DNA of 64,000 bases from Vermamoeba vermiformis (lineage: Eukaryota; Tubulinea; Echinamoebida): NCBI GenBank assembly GCA_045837725.1, contig JBEWZL010000235.1:1-64000 (forward strand). The letters run 5' to 3'. Of this stretch, positions 35,301 to 47,282 are shown piece by piece (positions within the stretch are counted from its first letter, which is position 1; the number at the start of each line of letters is the position of its first letter). Under the pieces are notes generated by a model. That model did no database searches. It was not told the origin of the DNA and worked only from the letters and a program-made list of their open reading frames with translations. The position numbers and the translations under genes are program-made.

Positions 35301-35579
35301 AATATATTATATGAAGCTTATGTTACCTGCGACGTTTTCTTTCAATTTGTTCGCCAGATCTATAATTTTGGCATATTCTCTTTGAATCAAATCCTTGTCC
35401 GCAACGTAGCGCGATGATATCAATTCCTCTGAGCTAATAATATACGTTTCAGGTAAGCCAAGCAGATCCAATAATTGCTTGTTGTATTTCAATTCATTTT
35501 TGGTAACGTTCCACTCAAAACAAGCTGGCTTTAATAATTCTAGTGCCCGAGCCACTATGGCTTCATCTATGGCTGCCAT
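32346..35579 (-). CDS. Hybrid histidine kinase 1 (PAS-HisKA-HATPase-REC)
   Basis: A hybrid sensor kinase of the two-component type. Start [16 protein letters not shown] at 35579; about ten exons. In order: an N-terminal domain ([15 protein letters not shown]), several PAS domains ([27 protein letters not shown], the PAC motif [12 protein letters not shown]), HisKA with the phosphoacceptor His in [14 protein letters not shown], HATPase with [11 protein letters not shown] and [12 protein letters not shown], and a C-terminal receiver with the phospho-Asp in YMDCHMP and the Lys in ITKPV. All catalytic residues are present. No membrane helix is seen, so it is probably a cytosolic sensor feeding a His-Asp phosphorelay via a phosphotransfer protein. 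The intron near 34065-34285 carries palindrome copies. Its partner gene lies next to it. Confidence 0.93.
34248..34259. promoter_or_regulatory. Palindrome TGACACGTGTCA (histidine kinase intron)
   Basis: An exact copy inside an intron that separates two PAS-coding exons. A partial copy (TTGACACGTGAA) lies further along the same intron near 34099. Confidence 0.5.
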
Positions 35580-36054
35580 TGAGTAACGAAAGAAACAAAA
35601 AACTTCAAAAAATGAAACGTTTGAAATGTTGTGAGCCGCGGAAACAGTTCGGAGATCTACCCACGTCATTTGTGCCGGAGAAAACTTTTTGCCAACCTCA
35701 GTGGCAAATCATAGTATAATTCTTGATTCTTTAAATATTTTATTGCACATTTTCTTCGCTTCAGAGCGAATTCTGATCTACATCTGAAAAGGGCAAGGTT
35801 TAAATTTGAAGTTTGAACCTTGCTGACAAGTATTAGGGGCACGAAATGACAATTATACTTGAGTCTAATTAATTTAGCCAGTTGATTCGCTCGTTCATGA
35901 ACGATTCATTACCGGAGTATAACCGGAGAAATTTCTGCAACGCTTGACACCGCTGAAGTCCGCGAAGGCAAAGCTTGTCTTTGTGTAAGGTGATTTCACT
36001 GGCACGAGGACGTAAATTGCAATCAGCAATATCGTCATAGCAATATCCGTGTGC
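35580..36054. other. Spacer between the tandem histidine kinases
   Basis: About 475 bp holding the 3' end of one kinase and the promoter of the other. No gene or clear repeat was found. Confidence 0.4.
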
Positions 36055-39000
36055 TTAGGTCATCTTGAAGTCAGAGGTCCATTTCTTCAATGAGGCAGCG
36101 ATGACGTTTCTCGTGACAGGTTTGGTGATGTAGTCGTCCATTCCTGATTCAAGACACTTCTCACGATCACCTGGAAGTGCTGCTGCTGTCAACGCAACAA
36201 TCGGTACTCGACCACTCAATGATGTTGAGATTGAGTTGTGTTGTTTCTCGTGTTCTCTAATTGCCTTTGATGTTGCGTAGCCATCGAGAAGAGGCATGTG
36301 ACAGTCCATGTAGATGAGGTCAAACTGTTTTTTGTCCTTGTACAGCACGTCCAAGGCCTCAACTCCATTGTTCGCGGCTGACACGTTGCATCCGAGCTTT
36401 TGAAGTGTCAACACCATGAGCTTCTGATTGACAGGATGGTCTTCGACTACTAAGACACGTGCACCGTCAGGAGTATTCACTTCGACACTCGATGACAGCT
36501 CGATACTTTCAGGCAACTCGATGTCATTTCTAGGCAGCGGCATCAGGTCGAATTCGGGCTCAGAAGCACTACCGAGAAATTAGATCCGTCACTTAAACTG
36601 AAGAGAAAATAGCACTTACATTGCAGTCTTGGCTTGGAGAGGTATTTCGAACCAAAAAATGGAGCCTTCGCCTTCTTGACTCACCACACCGATCTCACCT
36701 TTCATCAGCTCACTCAACTTCTTGCAAATGGACAGACCGAGTCCTGTTCCTCCAAACTTTCTGTTGGTGCCGAGTGCTTGGAAGAACGGCGAGAATAAGC
36801 GTTGTTCGATGTCAGGTGTCACGCCGACGCCGCTGTCTTTGATGATGAACAACACGTGTACGGGGTCATTCTTTTGAATTAGGTCTTCGACTGAGGGTCC
36901 AGCCACGCTGTGTGCAATTCGTGTTCGAATGGTCGTGTCTTTTGCGAAGTCAGTATCGGCTGAAAGTTGTCGCATTAGCAGTGCTTTGACTTGGTCTTTG
37001 CTATCCTTCATCAAGTTTCGTTGTTCTTCGTCCGTAATAGGTGCGACACTGATCGTGATACTTCCGTCAGCGGGTGTAAATTTGATGGCATTTGAGACCA
37101 AATTGATCAGTATTTGTGCGATTCTGCCTTCATCTGCTGTCATCGTCACATCGGTCAACGATTGGTCAACGCTCAGTGACACGTTGAGGTGTTTCGTTCG
37201 TAACTTCGGGCTGAAGAAGCCAAGAGCCGTCTCTAACAATTTAACAAGGTTGAAGTCTTTCCTTTCTAAGACGAGCTTGCCTGAGTCGATTTTGGAGTAA
37301 TCAAGAATATCATTGATCAGTGTCAAAAGATGTGATCCTGAGCTTTGAATGATGGTCAAATACTTCTCTTGTTCTTCTGTCAGTTTTGTTTCTGCAAGAA
37401 GTTCACTCATGCCAATGATGCCGTTCAGTGGTGTTCTGATCTCGTGGCTCATCGTCGTCAAAAACTCCGACTTCATTTGTGCCACTTTAATTGCACTTTG
37501 TTCGCTAACAGCGAGCTTGGCGCCTTGCTTCTGAATAGTAATATCACTTATTATGATCGCTGCGCCTGTCACTCGGTCGCGATTGTCTTTCAAAGGCGAG
37601 TAATTTAGCGTGAAAAATCTGTCGCGTAGCTCGAGCTCGTAAGAAACCGTTTCACCCTTCAATGCTCTTAAACAATTGTTCGTAAATACTTCTTGATGCA
37701 CCGGGTCTTCTACGAGGTTATACGCACTATGACCGATTTTCAACTTCTTGACTAATAAGGAAAAATTAGTGATTGCGAAAAATAATTAATCAAACTTACT
37801 GGCTTCCAAGTATTCCTTAAGTTGCTGATTATCGTTGGAAAAGGTTACTATGCCATTAGTATCGATGGTAAATAGCGATACAGGGAAATTCGAAATCAAT
37901 AACCGCAGATGTGTTTCAGCCGCTTGAATTTTCTGTTCTAATTCTTTTTGCTCATGGATGTCTGTGCACGTGCCAAACCAACGGACAATGCTTCCGTCTG
38001 CTCGGCGCAATGGAACAGCTCTTCCTAAGTGCCACCGATAAACTCCGTCTTTTCTACGCAACCGATAGTGGATTTCGTATGGACCTCCCTAAATTAGCAA
38101 ACAAATTGAATAAATAATAATTCGTTTCATAAACATGGCGATCATGATTACCGTTGCTACAGCAGCACTCCAAGCTTCGCCTGTTCGTTGGTTGTCATCT
38201 GGATGCATAACTTGAGTGTCAGTGAGCCACTTCCAGCCACCGAGATGTTCAACATCATAACCAGTGTAATCAATCCAGCGCCAATTAAAGTACGTAACTT
38301 CGCCAGTGGGCTTCAAAAAGTGTGATTAATATAAATTGACTAATTTGGAATTCTTCAATGCGCAACATAAAGAAATAGTTACTTTTGGTTGGTGCCGGCA
38401 CCAAACTGAAATGCATTTCATATTGCGGAATATAGGGAGATTTACCTCTGCCGTCCAGACTAGATGCGCAATGGATTCGGTGACTTGCTTAAAATCTTCT
38501 TGCTCGCGTTGGTGTTCGAAGGTCGTTCTAATGGCAGATACGTCGTTTATAATGCCAATAAGCACGTATTCGTTTTCCGTTTGATTAATTCTTTGAGCAG
38601 CTTGGTTTTCTTTCTTTAATTTTGCGCGGGCACGAGCCCATCTGATTTCCCCGTGGACCGTTACCATTCTAAATGTGATATCAATATCATCGAGCGGTAT
38701 TATGTCCGAATTCGGAGCTGCAAAACCAAAGGTTAGTTGTTTGAGCGACAAATTTCAATTTAATATTTAAAAAATATTTTACGATCTCAAAATTCAATTG
38801 CTAGCGAATTTTTTACTTACTTTTTAGTCTTTCTACATATTCTAGTATTTTATAAACTTCCGAAATAACTGCATCCTTGTCTATAATAAATTTCAGGTTG
38901 ATAAAATCTTCTATTGATAAAGTTTCGGATGCAGGCAAGCCTAATAGGTCCAATAACTGTTTGTTATATACTGTAGTGTTCTTTGTTATGTTCCATTCAA

Positions 39001-39067
39001 AACAAGCTGGAATGAATGAATGGCCAACTCTGTCCCAAACCGAATCATCACGAGAAATAATTGCCAT
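36055..39067 (-). CDS. Hybrid histidine kinase 2 (tandem paralogue)
   Basis: A second hybrid sensor kinase, same strand and architecture as its neighbour. The first ATG in frame is MAIISRDDSVWDRVG at 39067; the frame also opens at upstream non-ATG codons. Domains: ACFEWNITKN region, PAS domains (VTYFNWRWIDYTGY, GVYRWHLGRAVP, GTCTDIHEQKEL), HisKA ([14 protein letters not shown]), HATPase ([23 protein letters not shown]) and receiver (YMDCHMP, ITKPV). It is likely catalytically competent. Long blocks of the HisKA, HATPase and receiver DNA are almost identical to kinase 1, while the PAS half has diverged, as after tandem duplication with gene conversion or strong selection. The two proteins could share phosphotransfer partners but sense different inputs. 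Confidence 0.93.
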
Positions 39068-39401
39068 TACAGTTTCACTTCTCGTATTGGTCTCCAAGCA
39101 GTGAAAATAACAAAATACGATTTAGGATCGTAACAATAGTGTCATTACGGTGACACCTTTCTCCGGGTTCCCGGCTATTGTGTGAATCCACAGAAAATTT
39201 CAAAATGGTCGGAGAATTCAGCACGCCACGTCGTATCGGTTATTTCGTAAGATTTTGATGGAGTTTTACTACTTGGACATACATTAGCTGGTTTGAGCTG
39301 GCGGACGCGGTTTACGTCACATTTTCGGAAATTAAATCCGGCAAAAGGACACTTGATCTGCTTTATTTGGCTTATTAATACTGATTTTGACGTATTGTAG
39401 G
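39068..39401. other. Spacer, histidine kinase 2 promoter side
   Basis: About 330 bp between the kinase 2 start and the 3' end of the TKL kinase gene, both on the minus strand. No gene or repeat was recognised. Confidence 0.4.
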
Positions 39402-40828
39402 TTACTCCTCATCCTCGAGAACGCTTCTGCAAATCTTCATCTTGATTCTTCGTACAGTATCGCTGGACAAACAAGCAACTGGTATGAAGTAGTTGTTGAC
39501 GCCGTGAGTATTAATCATATCATGCAAAACTACTGTTCCATATGACGTTGTTGGTAAACGACCCAAAGAAAGGTCTGTCTGTCGAAGAACTATATAGCCT
39601 TCATTTCCCAAGTCCACATCCAGGAGCACAAAAGATCCGACGTTTGGAGGTGTGATCCAACGTAAGAGAGCGAGCAGGTATTCTTTACCAGGCTCATTAT
39701 ATAAAAAAATAGTGCCTATTGGGTATTTCTCTTTGATTTCAAGTTCTTTTTTCAGAGCGGCACTAACTGCAATATTTGCTTCTACCATAGCTGCGCCGAG
39801 TGGGGAGGAAATAGTCGTCGTTATTGGTGTTTCCTTTTTGTAGAATTCACTCTTTAAGTCGCGCACACAATCTGACGCTGTCGGACGCATAGCAGGGTCC
39901 TTGTTGCAGCATTTTAGTATCAGATCCTTGAAACAACCGTCGGGAAGTGATTTTATCTGTTTTTGACGCTCTTCTTCGTCAAGTGCGAGGGCCTTATTAG
40001 CGTTGAGAAAGATGCTGTACAGAAGAACACCAAACCTTCAAAAATTAGTTAGTTTTGATTTTTGTAATTACCAAAATTAATAATAATAAATGGCCGTACG
40101 TACGAAAAAATATCTGCCTTTTCATTGTGCGGTTTTTCTTGCGCCACTTCAGGAGCTAAATAGCCTAAAGTTCCGACACTGGTTTCGGTTTTGGTTTTTT
40201 GAAGGACCCGTGCGCACCCAAAGTCTGTTATTTTGGCACGTTTTTTGGCATCAAATAGCTAATATAGGCTGTTAGTATATTTGGAGATAAATTCGAGGCA
40301 CGTACGAGAATATTGTCCGGTTTCAGATCGCGATGAATTATTTTCGGCTGTAGCTCGTGAAGATATTTGAGGCCTTTAGCAATGTCGATAGCAATTCGAA
40401 GCTTTTCTTTCATATCAAGCTTAATATTTGGTTGCTGAAGCAGGTCGGCAAGAGATCCATCTGACATGTATTCCATAACTAATATCTTGTTGTTTTTATG
40501 ATCCGTTGTCGTGCTAATAAATTTGATAATATGCTTGTGCTTGGTTTTACTACACGATAGTCAGTAATTAAGCGGATTCAGCAACAATTTACAACAACTT
40601 ACGTTAATGCTTCTACCTCCTGCCAAATACTTGCATCTTCTAGTCGGCATTTCTTCAATGCAATTTTGTGACCACGAAACGTTGCTTCATACACTTTTCC
40701 AAAAGTGCCTTGACCGATTTTGCGTTCGATCTTGATCTCCTCGAACGTGATCGCTGCTGAACATTAGTTAATTCAGTGGACAAAATATTAATACTATTTT
40801 TACCGTTCCCAGAAGGCTCTGTTTCCAT
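39402..40828 (-). CDS. TKL-type protein kinase
   Basis: A protein kinase starting METEPSGN at 40828, about six exons. The kinase domain is complete and looks active: glycine loop IGQGTFGKV, ATP lysine in IALKK, HRDLKPDN, DFG in ITDFGCA, APE in YLAPEVA, and a C-lobe ending CCNKDPAMRPTASDC. A C-terminal region of about 150 residues follows that I do not recognise; it has a beta-rich look (GSFVLLDVDLG). No transmembrane segment or signal peptide is seen, so it is cytosolic. It is related to the pseudokinase at 26279-29205 by its kinase family, but keeps the catalytic residues which that protein has lost. Confidence 0.9.
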
Positions 40829-41051
40829 TTTTAGAAGAGCTGAAGGATTTTTCGATTACAAATCCAAGCTTAGTGAAGTCTTGAACTGTTGGACACAACT
40901 CTAACTTGATTGGAACACCTCGCTATTGTTAAAAAAAATACGTCATCGTTTTTTAAGCTTAGTGTGCTGGCAGGGCCATTGTGCTCGTTAATCTTTTTTG
41001 TTTGACTTTTTAATTTTCCGATCTCCAATCGCGCAGCTCAACACAACAGCT

Positions 41052-44000
41052 ATGTTCAATTCATTTAAGCGATTTTTGGGCCTCGGTGATGAATACCGAG
41101 GAGTAGTGGACGAGGCAGACGTTAATTTCTGCTGGGTAAGAAAGTCTTCCCGTGATCAATTAAAACTTCGCACCAAAATTATTGAATGATTCTATTTGCT
41201 GTAAATTAGCATATTTAGACTATTTTGTGAAAGTTTGAGTGATATGAACTCAAATTGAATTTTTTAAACAAAAAAATAATCGGATCTAGATCTCAATTAA
41301 AATTAGTATTTTGAGCATTTTTGGAAGTGAATTGACGTAATATTTAATACTACTACGTATTTAGACTGGCCATCATGGTATGAGCCCTTTTCCAAGCAGT
41401 CTAGCGTTTGATCAGATTCAGCGCCTCCTTGCTGTTGGAACGCACGTCGGAGGTATTTTAAAAATGTAAGTAATATTATCGTATATATCCCATAATTCAA
41501 GAAAGAAATGAAGAGCGAATCTTTTCAAATATTAACGTTGTAGATCTACCGCGGATCTGTCTTCATTTTTCTTTGTATTGCTCATTTTAACGTCCTTCTT
41601 TGCTAGATTCGGAAAAGTCGGCTTAGAGCATACTATTGTATCGAAGACTAAGTCGCGCATGCAATTTGTGCGGTTTCTCATCGATGTAAGTGGAATGATG
41701 GATGCAATTTCAAAATTTCAAAATTCTCAATAATTATTAGGGCCGATTGGTCATTGCATTTGATTATGTAGTCGAAGTATGGAGCATTAACGAGCCAAGA
41801 TTATTAACCTCCCACGAATTCAAATGGTAAAATCAAACTCGATCTCGCTGGAATTTTCCTCAACATCAAATCAAAATAATCATTCTGCTACTTAGCAGAC
41901 GTGATATAATATCTATTATTTTGCATATTTTCGTGCGATGAAATATTGAGGTAAATTTCTGACGATTTTTTCAGTCGCATAACAGCGGTGATTATGCACC
42001 CTGGCACATCGTACATTTACCTCGGATTTTACGACGGTACCGTGGAATTCATGAATGTTGACAGTGGTGGTGTGTCCGTGTATAAGGTCAAGGCGCAGGA
42101 TGTTGGCTTGGAGTCTGACAGCTCTAAAGGGTACGCATCCAACACGCGGAAAATTAATTCAAAAAACTTACGCAAACTTTGATTTTAATACAGATTCGTC
42201 GAGAATGATTTCAGTGTTAATTCATTGGCGTTGAATCCAGTTAACGAAGGATTATTGTTGATTGCTTATGCTAACGGATTCATCGTGGAATGGGATCTCA
42301 AATTACGCTGTGTAGTGAAGGCTCGACATTCGAAACAGGTACTGCAAATATGAATTTATTTCTTAGAATAATTTTATTGATTTTTGTTGTAGCCATTGAG
42401 AGCTGTGTGGTGGGCACCGAACGGCAAAAGATTTGTTAGTGGTCATATTAACGGTGAAATTATTATTTGGAAACACAAAAAATCCTCGCACGAGTCACGT
42501 TTCTTTTGTAAGTCTCTCGGCCTTAAGCTATTCATACTATCAAATACTAATAAAAATGTTGTAGTGGCCAAGACCGACAAGACTTTAAGGCCGGTGAAGA
42601 AAATTGTTTGGACCACGATAAATTCGTAAGTATAAGAAAGAATACCAGGAAATCGTGATTAATATATTGTACTAGGCAAGAAAAATTACTTATTTTGGGA
42701 GGTACTCCCAGTGACGAGCCAATTGCATTTGTTGTGGCTACAAAAGGCAAAGACAGAGAGCACCCGATTGAAGAGACTGTCTCAATGGAATTCGGGTCGC
42801 ATGATAGCGATATAATCGATTATATTCTCGTGGCTCCTTCGCCATGGCTACCACGTACGTCAGATACGGAAAATTATTCTTTTTTTCTGAAATCGAATTT
42901 TAATGCTATTGTTTTGATAGTATTTTTGGAACCTAGCTCAATTATCGTGGCAACTTCAGAAGGCAAACTCTACGCAAATGAATTTACCTCTTCTGGCGAC
43001 ATTGTACCGATGAAAATTCCCGCGCTTTTTACGATCCAACATGACAAGATCGCCCTCGCGAAATCCTTCAGAGTTCCGTACGATTTCATTCGAGATATGC
43101 GCAAGGTCTCGAATTTACCGTACAGTCGCGAGGTAGTCGATCGCAAATACGTAAGATAGGCTAATAAGACACAGTGTTTGCTAATATTTTCTCAGAAATG
43201 GGGATGCACTGGCGGAATTATTACGAGTTCTACGGGTGAAGAAGGAGACCCTATTCCTAAGGACCCTAAGATCTTAATCACAGCTTACTTGAACAACACT
43301 GTAACGTAAGTCTAGATCTCGATTTAGATCCGTCGATTTTTTTTCCTAACGTTTGGTGCAGGATCTGGGACACAACGTTCAAGCGCTTCGTACCGTTGAT
43401 TACGATCGCGCTAAATGATCTCTGGGAAAAACAGCAGTTGAACAAGTCGTCACTTAGTTCGGTCATTACAGCGGTTGAATTATGCGCTGAGTCTCGAACA
43501 CTAACTGTGGGCAACTCACGCGGTGAATTATTCGTGTTTACTTTCACGTTAAAAGACAAGACTAATCACCAAGTCATCGTAAGTTGAATACAACAGTCAC
43601 TTATTGATAGCTTAAAGTTTGACACGTGTCATTTAGACGAGTTTGGATCCGGATAAGAACAAAGTGTTATCGATGGGTAACACTAAGCAAGCCTCACCTG
43701 ATGCCAGTCCTCGCAGTTCATTGAACTTATCCTCTGGCAATTTGCAGTTATCTAAGTCAGCTCAGTCCCCGCAATCACCGCCCTCACCATCCATGAAGCG
43801 TGATTCACGTGAAATTAATGCCAATTATCCGACACCGCCGCCTTCACCCACGAGATCGAGTGGCAACATTCCTAAGAACCTTTCTGGAGGCAATTTGACA
43901 GCGTCAACTACTATCATGAACAAGGTCTTCAAGAAAGATTTCAACGCTGGCTTCGTTCCTCATATGTACGCGTACTTGCCTGACACGTGCATTACATCTA

Positions 44001-45847
44001 TTGCGTTAGAAACTGGTCTGGAAAGGTATGAAAAAGAATTTTTGGCCGATCGGGTCAGATGTACTAAAATTTTTTGTTTGCCTAGAATTGCACTTGGTGA
44101 TACCAATGGAATTTTGCGACTATTCGATACATCTAATAACAATATGACCTTCATGTTCTCCAAGTCGCTCATCAGTCTTGGCGTCGTTTCTCAGTCCATA
44201 ACACGGATGTCGTTCTGTCAGTCAATTATTGACGGCAAGAACGTGTTGTTATTAGTAGCGGGATTAGAGAGTGACGGCATTGTTACGCTCAACTTGGCCA
44301 CTTCATTATTGATGCAGCCTGTATTATACAAACAACCCACACCCTTGAAATATTTTGCGGTGATCAACGAACGCGGCAAAGTATTGAAAATTAGACCGAA
44401 GACCTGGACTGAAGAATCAAATACCAACAATAATACTAACACCAATACTACTCCTCCAGCGATGCAAAATTCGGGTGGTAAGTCTGAATTTCCAAATCCG
44501 GAAAAATTTTGTTTTGCTTACACGAACTTAGAATTTAACTCTTATATAAATTAGGCCCAGAAACAGTTGCTAAGGGCCAACCTAAGCCAAAGTACCTCAT
44601 TGTTGGTCGCGACAAGCACATTATACTCTACATGCTGCCTAACTTCGAAAAAGTCTCGAAGGCTGAGCTAAAGATGGACAATCATTACGAGTGGGTCGAT
44701 CACTTTGCTGTTAAGGACGTAGATGGCAACGGTAAGTATCAAACGCATTTTAAGGCTGGATGTACTGGAGTGCACATCCGTCAAGATTTGTTTCAATGCC
44801 AAAAATTCTAATAATTATCATAGATGAGTGCGGCATTATTGCCTTCGATAAGGACTATAATTTATTGGTCTATCGATTGCTCAGTTTGGAATTCGTCAAC
44901 AACACGAAGCACTACAATATTATGACTTTCTTTGGCGATCAACGACCTTCGTAAGCATTAAATTTCTTAGTAATTTTACGCGTTATTAAACTAATTATCA
45001 TCATAACAGAAAAGAGCCAATGATTGTCAGTCAAGACGATGGATCAATGTTCATTTTCTCAAACGCATCCGAAGTCATTCGTACCAGTGTCTTCCCTAAG
45101 ATTACCGATGCCAAGTATGTCAATAATATTGTTGTTAATAGTAAGCACAAAAAAGACTAACAAACCTATTAAAGGAACTACCAAGCAGTGTTTCAACGAC
45201 CAGATCTGAAGATCCCCGAGAAGCCCAAAGTGTCTCAAAGTCTGTTGAAGTCCTTGTTCAGTGGAGGTCCTCCCATCCTTAACTTTGAGGAAATGTGTAA
45301 GTACAACAGCTGAATATTGAAGCGTGAACAAATAGCTCAAAGTCATCGGATCTCGTTGTTAACTTTTTACTCCTAGACGGTGCCACAACTCCAGTGAAGC
45401 CCGCAAGTAGTCTTACTCATAGTAATAATAACACGCCTACTCGGTCAATCGGCAATAGCCAGAACGAACGAGATCAACTCATGGCTGGCGCTACGAAACC
45501 TGTTGCAAGTCATGCGGATCAGACTTTAAAGTACGTAGAAATTAACGACAATAAGAGACTAATTATTATGGCTTAATAGGAACTCACGCACGCAAAATAC
45601 TCAGAAACAAATCGGAGATGTACATAACGTTATGAATCAGAATTTGCAAGCGTTAAGTGAACGCGGAGAAAAATTGCAACAATTGTCCGATAAGACTCAA
45701 GACATGGAAAATGCGTCGGCGAACTTCTTGAGCAACGTCAAAGAACTTGTTGCCGCTCAGCAAAAGAAGAGTACGTACCTCTAAATTTCGCTTTATTTGG
45801 TGTAATGTTGCTAATACTAGCTTTTTCTAGAGTGGTATGAGTTCTAA
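41052..45847 (+). CDS. Tomosyn/Lgl/Sro7-type WD40 protein with R-SNARE tail
   Basis: A long gene of about 17 exons starting MFNSFKRFLGLGDEYRG. The N-terminal half is WD40-type beta-propeller sequence of the Lgl class: PFPSSLAFDQIQRLLAVGTH, FGKVGLEHTI, a DYVVEVWSI strand and YIYLGFYDG. A Ser/Pro-rich loop follows. The C-terminal exons code for a coiled coil with a VAMP-like R-SNARE motif (GDVHNVMNQNLQALSERGEK) and end KWYEF. Tomosyn, Sro7 and Lgl proteins regulate SNARE assembly and polarised exocytosis at the plasma membrane; the R-SNARE tail marks the tomosyn branch and can occupy t-SNAREs. There is no transmembrane helix, as in tomosyn. One intron (near 43585-43636) ends in an exact palindrome copy close to the acceptor. 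Confidence 0.88.
43620..43631. promoter_or_regulatory. Palindrome TGACACGTGTCA next to a 3' splice site
   Basis: An exact copy within the intron after VIV-type coding, lying 5 bp before the TTTAG acceptor of the tomosyn gene. Confidence 0.5.
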
Positions 45848-46124
45848 GACGGGTTGTAAATATAATCGCTAATATCACTCGTACATAAATTTTTGTTCCA
45901 GAACGACGTGTCAAGTTCGTCAAACGAGAACTTTTTTCTAATCTTGTTTGGATACGATAAAGAAGATATCGAAAGATCAAATATCCGAATTTCTGTTCAT
46001 TCACTGGCCTATCTTGCATTTCTGAATAGAATTCCAGATCCGGACCATTTATTTGTAGCAACTACAAAAGGTAAAAACAAGAAATTAAACTTGAAAGAAA
46101 AGAATCGCTAACAAAAGCAGCGCC
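45848..46124. other. Convergent 3' spacer
   Basis: Short spacer between the tomosyn-like stop and the 3' end of the secreted-protein gene. An open frame at 45893-46111 has no ATG and no family features, so I do not call a gene. Confidence 0.4.
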
Positions 46125-46850
46125 TTATATGACAGAGCAAGTGCATTGGTGGTACGTATGAACTTCGTTATAATTGGAAGCGGCAGCAGTCACATTTGAG
46201 GGCACCACGAAATCAATCGGATCATTTCCGTCCACAGTGATTGTGATAGTAAATGCGCTCGTTGACGTGGGCTTGTTTTGAACGGTATTGGTATTGTAAA
46301 CAATTCTGCACTGAGATCCAGTACGATTGACGGATCTAGTCTTGGTCTTATACTCAGCGGGTGAATGACCTTCGAAATTAACTGGAGAAGTGCTGAGAAT
46401 GAAACCAGTGGATCCTTCAGGCGTATAGGCAGTTCCAGCGTCGACGAACATACCAGTCAAAGAAACGCGATCCACGTTGTTCGATACAGTCAAAAGCGTT
46501 TGGTAACTGAAGCTTTGGCCTGCAAACAGCTGTGTACTGCTTCCAGTGCAAGTGTTGATTAAAAAAGTACTGAACACGACAAGTGCATAGGGCGTAGTAT
46601 CCGTTATAGTGCGCTGAAAAACGCAAAAACCAGAAGGTGGAATTCGAAGCAGATAACATCCGTTGACCAAGTTCAACTCTAAGCCTACGGGGAAGTATAG
46701 GTCCATACTGGTCGCAATGGATGTTCGGAGTGGTATAACGGCCGAATTGTAGCCAGGATTGGAGGGATCGGCGCACGGATTTGGTGGATTTGCCGTGACG
46801 AGCAACAACTGGGACAATCCGCAAAAAAGAAGCAAATATGAGCAATTCAT
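46125..46850 (-). CDS. Secreted protein of unknown fold, single exon
   Basis: One uninterrupted frame on the minus strand. The start MNCSYLLLFCGLSQLLLVTA at 46850 gives a clean signal peptide; an ATG further upstream at 46946 would spoil it. The mature part of about 220 residues is Thr/Ser/Val-rich with an even number of cysteines (CADPSNPG, FCVFQR, NTCTGS, SQCRIV, HQCTCSVI), suggesting a beta-rich extracellular domain with disulfides. No GPI tail or membrane helix follows. The family is not recognised. It is the only clearly intronless protein-coding gene here above 200 residues, which could reflect retroposition or simply its small size. Confidence 0.75.
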   Translation of the reverse strand: MNCSYLLLFCGLSQLLLVTANPPNPCADPSNPGYNSAVIPLRTSIATSMDLYFPVGLELNLVNGCYLLRIPPSGFCVFQRTITDTTPYALVVFSTFLINTCTGSSTQLFAGQSFSYQTLLTVSNNVDRVSLTGMFVDAGTAYTPEGSTGFILSTSPVNFEGHSPAEYKTKTRSVNRTGSQCRIVYNTNTVQNKPTSTSAFTITITVDGNDPIDFVVPSNVTAAASNYNEVHTYHQCTCSVI

Positions 46851-47282
46851 GACCAAGAGTTGAGTATTGAGGTCGGTTAGTTGTAGATCAAAATAACAAA
46901 CTCGAACTGTTTTTATGGTTGCCGATCCAACCGTCTGGCAAGACATCGGAGTTTAACCCAATTCTTCTTCATTTCTTTTAAATGCAGACTTTTTAATAGT
47001 ACCACGCGGTAACTCCAAGTTATTCTCTCTTCGTATTTGTACCAAAGGAGCTGCCTTGCAACTGACCGAATTTTCTTTCGGTTGAATAGCAATTCAAGTT
47101 AAATTCTCTCGCTATTCTGCGACTTGTGCGCTTAGGTCATCTTGAAGTCAGATTTAAATGTCAGGCGAACAAGTCGGACGATTCCGAATTTAAAAAAACC
47201 TTTTTTTGTTGGCGTTGGCTATTTCGCAGTTCAATATTGTTTTATTAATTAAATTTAGTGTGCAGCAACAGCATGCTGCAAA
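46851..47282. other. Spacer with a short fragment of the histidine kinase 3' end
   Basis: A divergent promoter region. Positions 47130-47152 repeat, base for base, 36053-36075, the stop-codon region of hybrid histidine kinase 2. Nothing further of the kinase gene is seen around it. Confidence 0.55.

Noticed and set aside
39067-39097. Start of hybrid histidine kinase 2 at the upstream METNTRSE reading
   Set aside because: The codon there is TTG, not ATG; the first ATG is at 39067.
45893-46111. Open frame after the tomosyn-like gene as a small gene or alternative last exon
   Set aside because: It has no ATG, and splicing to it from the tomosyn gene makes an immediate stop, while the WYEF end is typical for the family.
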